Shown here: piece after piece, positions 57,138-64,000 of the stretch
Layout of the letters: every line of letters starts with the position of its first letter
Numbering within the stretch: position 1 is the first letter of the stretch
DNA from: Anaeramoeba flamelloides
Taxonomy: Eukaryota; Metamonada; Anaeramoebidae
Length of the DNA stretch: 64,000 nucleotides
Direction: 5' to 3'
Assembly: GCA_027625915.1 (NCBI GenBank)
Contig: JANTQA010000057.1
Location: 7,316,001-7,380,000, forward strand
The notes under the pieces: model-generated
Database searches by the model: none
What the model was told of the DNA's origin: nothing
Seen by the model: only the letters and a program-made list of their open reading frames with translations
Translations under genes and position numbers: made by a program

Positions 57138-58106
57138 AGAAGTAAGAAAGTTTGTTGTCTGGAGATAAACAATCTCACAAAATATTGGAAATAATTATTG
57201 TAACTTTTTTAAAAATACATATAAATTTTTAAACATGATTGTTCCAAACTCTAGGTACACAAATAATTTAAACATAAAAAAAGATAATTTTTATATTAAT
57301 CTCAGATTTAAAATTATTTTTTTGTATTTCAGATTCAAAAAAATATGAGAAAAATTAATAAATCATAATTAATAAAAATATTCCCAAAATATTTAATTAA
57401 AACCGTTAAATTCAACTTTAAATATAGAAAATACCTTTTTATTTGATTATTTTTAATCAATTATTAATAAGTTAGTCGTAAGTTCTTTAGACAATTATTA
57501 ATAACTCAAAGATTAATAATATCAAAAGGATTTTTAACATTCCCAGATTTTATAAATATTATTAAACCCATAAAAGAATTCTAATTAATAATAATAAATT
57601 AATAAATAACTATTAGATATTGTCCAATACCTGATTTTAATATAAAAATTTTGTTTTTTATTCTCCAAATATTTGTCAAAAAAAATATTTATAACTTTAA
57701 ATTTAAAGAAATTTAATATATAATTATTAAAAATAAAATATATTTATTTTTTTATGATCTTCCAGGATACAATATTTGTTTTTTTTTTTCTTATATTTAT
57801 GAAATAAGATTAAATTTGAAATGTTATTTGTCCATAAAAACTCTAAGAAATTACAAAAAGTGAGATTACCTAATAATAAAAAAGTTTTTAAAATTTTTCC
57901 TTTTCTTTTTGTCAGAAAAATAGAAACCAAAACTATCAGATCTTTTTTACTCAAAATTTAATTGGGGTAAATATAATTTACATAAAAAAAGTATAATCCG
58001 TTTCTCTCTGATTGATAAATAAGTTTGATTATCAATTAAAATTATATTCTTGAATAAAAAATTACTCTTTTATTTGTAGGAAAAAATTAAAAAATTAGAG
58101 TTAGCA

Positions 58107-58684
58107 ATCCCTTAAGGTCAACAATCCCTGAAATTTGAAAAAAAGATTATCTTGTGTACTTTGTGACAACTTGTTAATTTTGGATCTTATCTGATCGTTT
58201 TTATTTTTGGTATGGGTTTTAATAGTTGTTCAAAAAGATAATATTGGACAATTTATTTTTATTTCCGAATTTCGAATTGAAAGAGATTAAGGTTAATATA
58301 TCCAAACTTAAGTTATAAAAAAATTTAGATATTTGGGTTATTGATTGAAATTTTTGAATTAGGTTTGGTTTTATTTGGAGCTTTTTTAAAAAAAATTTTT
58401 TTTGTATATATAGTTAATTGACTAAAAAGTAAATTAAATTTTTTATCTACAACCCAAAAATCAAAATTTATTATTAAACGCCTATCAGTCTATTAATCTT
58501 AGACTCTTCAATTTGGTTTTCGGAAAAAAAAAAAATAAAGTGAAAAAAATTGCTATTTTGAACCACTATAAAAACCCAGACCAAGTTTAAGATCGATCAG
58601 AAAAAGTTCTGAAATTAACAAGTGGTCACACCCGACATAAGATAATCTTTTTTCAAATTTCAGGAATTGTTGACCTTAAGGGAT
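58107..58684. mobile_element. 578-bp foldback element
   Basis: Left arm 58107-58225 pairs with right arm about 58560-58684. The outermost bases ATCCCTTAAGGTCAACAATC are almost perfectly complementary across the two ends. The centre (58226-58559) is AT-rich with no coding frame. A partial copy is at 48050-48400. No target-site duplication was seen. Confidence 0.78.
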
Positions 58685-59061
58685 ATTTTAATTATTGAAT
58701 CCTTATTCTTTGTTATTTTTAGTCAACTGTTATGACAGAAGTCTTGTAAATAAAGGAATTTAGAACTCCGTGATATAAACTATTCTTTCCAATTCTGTAA
58801 CAATTAATTTGAAACCAATTTATTTTTATTAATAATTCGTTTCAAATTACTCAGAAAAAGAATGTTTTGGTATGGTTACGAAAACTATAGTGTTTCTATT
58901 TAAAGGAAAGAATTCTGAAAATATCTGTCAAAACCTGTCAGACAATTTTAATCTTTCCAAACATTTTTTCTTTTTTTGATAATATTTACTAATTTATCTT
59001 TTTAAAGTAAATCGAAACATTTTGGTTGTTGATTACCATATTTTTCATTTAGATCCAAAGA

Positions 59062-60810
59062 ATGAGTGAACAACAACTGATAATAAACTGGCAAGATTTT
59101 AGTCCTATTACTTTAAACTTTAAATCCACGGATACCGTTTCTGTTGTCAAAAAACGTATTCAAGAAATAACATCGATTCGAATCGAAAAGCTTCAACTTA
59201 TTGGCTTGGAAACACAAGACGATAGTTTTCCATTGGGAGTTTTAGGTATCAGTAGCCCTCACCCAATCTTTATTCTTGAGTCAGAAAGTAATACAAAGAA
59301 GAAAATCGAAGAAATTAACCTCGACAATATCTTTCAGAAAGAAAAAGAAAAAGAAAAAGAAAAAGAAAAAGAAAAATATTTAGATTTTTTTGTTGATAAG
59401 GAAATTGATCAACAAGTTTTGAAAAGAAAAAAAACAAATACTAAAGAAAAAGAAAAAGAAAAAGAAAAAGAAAGAACAGAAATTTTGGAAATACCAAAAC
59501 ACAAAAGCAAAAAAGAAAACGTACCAGAGAAAAATTCCAAATTAACAAATTTATTAACACAAAAGATCAAACAGATTTATAATAACATCACAAATATAAA
59601 GCCAGAAGAAATTGAACCCAAAACACGAGACACAAAAAGCCTTTTAGATGATTTTGATTTTACCTTATTGAATGAAAACAATAGTAATAAAAGGAAACCA
59701 CGAAACACAAATACTTATGGTTTGGATCAACTTACAAAAGGAACCAATAATAATTATCAGAGCAATTCGACTCATAACAACAACATGAATAAAGAACCCT
59801 TGGAGAATGAACCTTATCATTTTATTGAAATGATTAAAAACTGTTCAATCAAAGGATTTGAATTAAATAATTCAAATAAATTTGTAGAGTATTGTAATCA
59901 CAAGGCACCACCAAAATTGTATCTGAAATCACTGGACCTTGCACTAAAATATTGCAAAGAAATTAACAAACCACTAATTATTTATTTACATAGTGACTTA
60001 CAAAAAGATCAACAAAATGTAAGTTCTTTTGTCCAACAAGTCTTGTGCAACCGTGAAATTGTTTCCTTGATCAACGAAAATTACATTTTATGGGGCGGGT
60101 CTGCTGATTCAATTTTGGAAAACGAAATGCCTATTTTAAAGCAATCTCTCAATTTCCAGACTCCACCTTATATTGCAATTCTTGCAAACACAAATTCCTT
60201 TGTTGGCATATTAGAAACACTTCAAGGCAAGAAATTAACTGTGGACAATTTCTTTTCGCTGTTATTGGCACAAATTGAAATCTTTGTAAGTCTATCTGTT
60301 GCTGTTACACAGCAAAGGGAAAAAGAAACAAATTCTTCTTCTTCTTCTTCGAGCAATTACCAACCATCGACCCAAAGAGCCAATACATCATTAATAGAAA
60401 AACAAGATTTACAATACGAGCAAGTAAAGCAATTTGATCTCCAAAAGGAACAAATTGAAAAGGAGGAGAAATTAATACAAGTTTTACAACAAAAAACAAA
60501 AACAGAAACAATGGAACTATTGCAAAGTCAACTGACAAAAGAACCCCCGAAAAATGAAAATGGTGTTATAATAATAAAATTCAGGTTGAAAAATGGCGAA
60601 AATTTAATTCGGCGATTTCATTTTGACCAGCCAATCAAATTTTTATTTCACTTCATAAAAATTCATACCAATTCTTTAGATAAATTTAATTTAATAAGTA
60701 GCTTTCCCAAGATAATCTTAACAGAAAATGATGAAGAACAAATCAATAAATCTTTTAAAGAAATTGGCCTGAATCAAAGCGCAGTTTTAGATATTGAATA
60801 TATCGATTAA
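59062..60810 (+). CDS. FAF1-like UBL-UAS-UBX protein (p97/VCP adaptor)
   Basis: Single exon, 582 residues, ATG 59062. Residues 5-75 are ubiquitin-like (LNFKSTDTVSVVKKRIQE, EKLQLIGLE). Residues 90-140 carry Lys-Glu repeats made by AAAGAA microsatellites. Residues 252-410 form a UAS (thioredoxin-like) domain with the usual PLIIYLHSDLQKDQQNV, FVQQVLCNREIVSLIN and ENYILWGG. Residues 445-490 are coiled coil, and 500-582 form a UBX domain. UBL+UAS+UBX order matches FAF1, which brings ubiquitinated clients to the AAA ATPase p97 for degradation; the N-terminal UBA of FAF1 is not seen. The p97-binding loop of UBX domains normally reads FPR; here it is FPK (548-550), a conservative change. Name given by architecture; orthology to FAF1 rather than FAF2/UBXD7-type proteins is inferred. 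Confidence 0.88.
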   Translation: MSEQQLIINWQDFSPITLNFKSTDTVSVVKKRIQEITSIRIEKLQLIGLETQDDSFPLGVLGISSPHPIFILESESNTKKKIEEINLDNIFQKEKEKEKEKEKEKYLDFFVDKEIDQQVLKRKKTNTKEKEKEKEKERTEILEIPKHKSKKENVPEKNSKLTNLLTQKIKQIYNNITNIKPEEIEPKTRDTKSLLDDFDFTLLNENNSNKRKPRNTNTYGLDQLTKGTNNNYQSNSTHNNNMNKEPLENEPYHFIEMIKNCSIKGFELNNSNKFVEYCNHKAPPKLYLKSLDLALKYCKEINKPLIIYLHSDLQKDQQNVSSFVQQVLCNREIVSLINENYILWGGSADSILENEMPILKQSLNFQTPPYIAILANTNSFVGILETLQGKKLTVDNFFSLLLAQIEIFVSLSVAVTQQREKETNSSSSSSSNYQPSTQRANTSLIEKQDLQYEQVKQFDLQKEQIEKEEKLIQVLQQKTKTETMELLQSQLTKEPPKNENGVIIIKFRLKNGENLIRRFHFDQPIKFLFHFIKIHTNSLDKFNLISSFPKIILTENDEEQINKSFKEIGLNQSAVLDIEYID

Positions 60811-60848
60811 ACAAATTCTGGCTTTTGAAATTATAAGAATAGAGAATA

Positions 60849-60886
60849 TATATATGCATACGCACACACACACATATATATATATC
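60849..60886. repeat. Compound TA/CA microsatellite
   Basis: TATATATATGCATACGCACA, then CA units, then TA units, 40 nt after the stop of the UBX gene. Confidence 0.85.
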
Positions 60887-61556
60887 TCACTTAGATCCCA
60901 AATAACTTAATTGATTTCGAAATAAAATTTGTCATTTGAATTGTTATAAAAAAATTCAAAGATTTAGAATTTACAAATAATTATCTTAACAAGAAAATTT
61001 TATAATTAAAAATTGTATAGTAGTTTATTTACAATAAACGATACCTTGGAAAAAATATTTCAATATTTGATTATTGTGATTTTTTTATTTTTAAATGGAA
61101 ATTTTATCAAAAAAATTTTTTTTTTATTTTTTTTTTTGAAAAGATTAATATCTATCTAAACATCAAAAACTTTTTATTTTTAATGATTAAAATATCTCAT
61201 ACTTCACTGAAAATATTTTTGAGGTACTTTCCATCCCCAAAATGACCCAATATATTTTTTTTTAAAAATAATTTATTCATTTCATAAGATATTTTGACAT
61301 CACATAAAAAATTTGTTTTATCCATTTATTACCATTCAATAGCAATGTATATTTTTGATTAGAAATTGATGTTAAATATAAATATATATTTATATTAATT
61401 TAAATAAAAATATAAGATTTTTTTTCATTATAAAATTTGATAATTTTTTTCATCACATTTAGAAATTTTAATTTGAATTCTTTGTTCATCAGGTACATAA
61501 CATTAATAGAGTTTTTTTTGAATTTTTCCTATTTTTTCCGGGAACAGAATTTTCTA

Positions 61557-61845
61557 TATATTGGGAAGAAGAGCTCCAAAAGAAAAAGATCGAGTGAATA
61601 CTTGTGAATACAGAGATGCCGAAACCCGATAGAATGAGTAACTTGAAAATAAAAGTGTAAAAACCAATGAAAAGAATTACCAAAGGTTTAAAGCAAATCA
61701 GATCAGAACAAAAAAAGAAATTATAAAAATGAAATAAAAATCCCTAAATGAAGATTCATGATCAATTAACAAATGAAATAAAATTAATAAAAACTTATTG
61801 TGAATGTGATTTTGTGTTATTCTTAATTAAAGATAACATTGTTTT
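61557..61845 (+). repeat. Dispersed repeat family R5, copy 3
   Basis: Same orientation as 18733-19010 and 56573-56850, including GAATGAGTAACTTGAAAATA and ATTCATGATCAATTA. Confidence 0.7.
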
Positions 61846-64000
61846 TTTTCTTTTTTTTTTTTGTTTTTTTACAATTGATTCTTATAAACTCTTATTAAGG
61901 CAGTAGTTACACCATAACAACCACTGAAATGAAAATAGTTGATAGTTTATAAAAAATTATATTGGTGTTCTTAAATTCTAGGTCCCAAAAATAAAAAAAA
62001 AAAAAATTTCAAACTTTAATTTTACAAATATCAACAATTAAAATTTCAGAGAAAATATTCAAAAAAAAAAAAATTAAATTGGAAGAAATATATTTAATTT
62101 TTTTATGGAGATATTTTTCCAATATATAAAACGCTAAACGCATTCATCTTATATTTTAAGAATATATTTATATAATACTTTGTTAATTATGTAATTGAAA
62201 GAACCAGATCAGCAAATATTCCCCAAAATATAAAAATTCTAGAGATCTCAAATTATAATTATAATAATATTTATTTTTAATCAGAATTCTATTTTAGAAT
62301 AAGAGAATTTCAGGTTTTATTGGTCTTTTCTGATATAAAATTTTATTTAATGGTGTAAAAGCCTTTAAAAATCAATTCATATAATTTTAAAACCCTTTTT
62401 TTAATATTAATTAACAAATTTTATGATAATTACTTGAATTTATTATTTTTTTTACTTTTCTTAAAATGTTTGAGTAAATTATTTATTATTCAAAACAATA
62501 ATAAATCACTTTTTGTTTTTATCTTACAAAAGTGACATAATGTTTTCTTGATAATTCTTTTAAATTTTAACCAATATATATATATATATATATCCTTATT
62601 TTATAGTTATTAAACTAACTTTAATTTATTTAAATGTTTTTTACAATATTTACTCAAATTCAAGTAATCAATTGAAAAAACCATATTAGAACAATAAAAT
62701 CAAAAAAAAACTATTTTTGTTGCCTTTCCAATCTTTTAAAATTCGATATTTTGTGAATTATGAAAAAATACTTTGAATTCATAATAATTGTTCATTTGAA
62801 AGAATTAGATTAATTCCGTATTTTTATTTCAATTCCTTATCAGTTTTAATTTAGTGTAATTATTTGGGATTGTGAGATTCTATTTTATAAGATTTAAATT
62901 GTAAATAATGTTATTGGTCTTCATACTATTATTAAAAATTAATTTCAATTTCTTACTTAGTAACTTTTCAAATAATTTTAAGCTATTTTAGAATTTAGTA
63001 AAATCATAATTTAATCATACTAAGATCATCTTCAAAGAAACAAAAAATTTTGAAAAATCAACTTTAAGAAAAAAATTAACCATGTGATAAGATCAAAAGA
63101 TATTTTTCTTATTTTGGTTTTTAGACTTGATTAATGGGTTAATTGAACATTTGTATAAACAATACTTATTATTTTTGGAATAATCTTTGAATCCCAACTT
63201 ATTATTTTTTTTATATTTACTAACAATAGAAATACCCAGGATAATAGAAATCATTAAAGCATTCAAACCTTTAATTTTCTTTAGTTGAAAAAATCACTTT
63301 ACAGAATCATTTTTTTAAAAGCATCAGTTTAAATTTAAAATATTTCACAAAAAAGGTGAAAGATAAAATGAACAATCTTAAGATTGTTTAAGGATTTCCA
63401 TTTTTTTATTGAACAAAGTGTATAATGTTCCTTTTTATAATTTTATAGTAATTTCAATTAATAATAAGAATCTTATATAAGAATTCAACACTTCAATTTT
63501 TTTTAATTTAGAATTGGATCTGAAAATTTTCATGTTTGATAAGTTGTATTTTTTTTTGATTTTTACTAAAAAAAGTGTTTTGTTTGTAAATAATTTCTTA
63601 GATTTTTTTCCAATATACAATAAAATGCCACAATAGATATTGAGATAGAAATAAAAGTAAAACCCTTTAACATTATACAAATTAGAATATAATGCCAACC
63701 TAACATTCTATTGTGGTATTTTATTTTACCTTTGAAATTAAAATTAATATTTTTTTTTCAATAAGTACTTTAAATACTTTAACATAAGACAATATTTAGA
63801 GAAACACAAAAATTAAAAAGGGAATAGAAAAGAAGAATAAAAATGAAGTACACAAAAAAAAAAAAATTCCAAATTAAAATTTTTGATACCCAGTTTATTT
63901 TTCAAATAATGAACAGAAAGAATAAAAAAACTTTAAAAATTAATCTTTTAATAAAAAAAAAAAAAATCAAAAATATTATTCTGTAAATAACATAGGTATC

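Larger units (their letters stand above)
55631..58106. other. AT-rich intergenic region
   Basis: No gene. It contains R5 copy 2, TA microsatellites near 56230 and 57105-57135, and a 25-nt-class poly(T) near 56857. Confidence 0.5.
60811..64000. other. AT-rich right flank, no firm gene
   Basis: No gene is supported. It contains a TA/CA microsatellite (60849-60886), R5 copy 3 (61557-61845) and a short TA run near 62574-62592. Remaining open frames are Lys/Ile/Phe/Asn-rich and look random. Confidence 0.55.

Noticed and set aside
1-64000. tRNA, rRNA, retroelement, virus-like and telomere features
   Set aside because: No B-box-like tRNA promoter with a foldable cloverleaf, no rRNA core sequence, no polymerase, integrase, capsid or long terminal repeats, and no telomeric tandem repeat were found by reading both strands.

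Overview
The window is nuclear DNA of a unicellular eukaryote: very AT-rich, full of poly(A)/poly(T) runs, with genes on both strands, GT-AG introns (47-60 nt where clearest, longer elsewhere), lysine/glutamate low-complexity proteins, and clearly eukaryotic products (BUD13, an FAF1-like UBX protein, a TALE-like homeodomain, an Atg8 relative, BTB, B-box and PH domains). The mix of BTB fusions, KEKE tracts and extreme AT bias resembles Anaeramoeba or another amoeboid/metamonad protist; this is inference, because no rRNA or other taxonomic marker is present. No tRNA, rRNA, CRISPR array, reverse transcriptase, integrase or capsid gene was recognised.

Layout. 0.7-3.0 kb (+): BTB protein fused to a GATase-like C-terminal domain. 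3-21 kb: gene-poor, with dispersed repeats, a 221-nt near-perfect inverted repeat (12.5-13.4 kb), an interrupted Atg8/GABARAP gene (10.6-11.2 kb, -), a last exon of a PH-domain gene (16 kb, -) and several exon-like scraps. 21.8-23.0 kb (-): spliced coiled-coil protein ending in a cut-short PH domain. 24-27 kb: foldback elements and a 530-bp element with 18-bp terminal inverted repeats. 27.0-29.3 kb (+): spliced, secreted/type I membrane protein with seven propeller-like repeats and two cadherin-like domains. 35.2-36.5 kb (-): homeodomain protein. 38.2-39.1 kb (+): broken charged-protein gene. 41.6-42.5 kb (-): BUD13. 47.6-47.8 kb (-): B-box protein. 48.9-49.1 kb (-): last exon of a membrane protein. 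52.2-53.0 kb: array of alternating hairpins with a conserved linker, the most unusual structure here. 53.9-54.9 kb (-): four-exon multi-pass membrane protein. 59.1-60.8 kb (+): UBL-UAS-UBX protein. 60.8-64 kb: nothing firm.

The genes are independent single-copy functions (splicing, ubiquitin/p97 adaptor work, transcription, adhesion, signalling) and form no operon or cluster. What ties the window together is its intergenic DNA: at least ten small dispersed repeat families, most 200-550 bp and often foldback or with inverted ends, plus many short segments that still read as protein in one frame with plausible splice acceptors. This looks like repeated small-element insertion and gradual decay of gene fragments. 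Exons and splice sites were assigned by eye from frame, phase and GT-AG signals.
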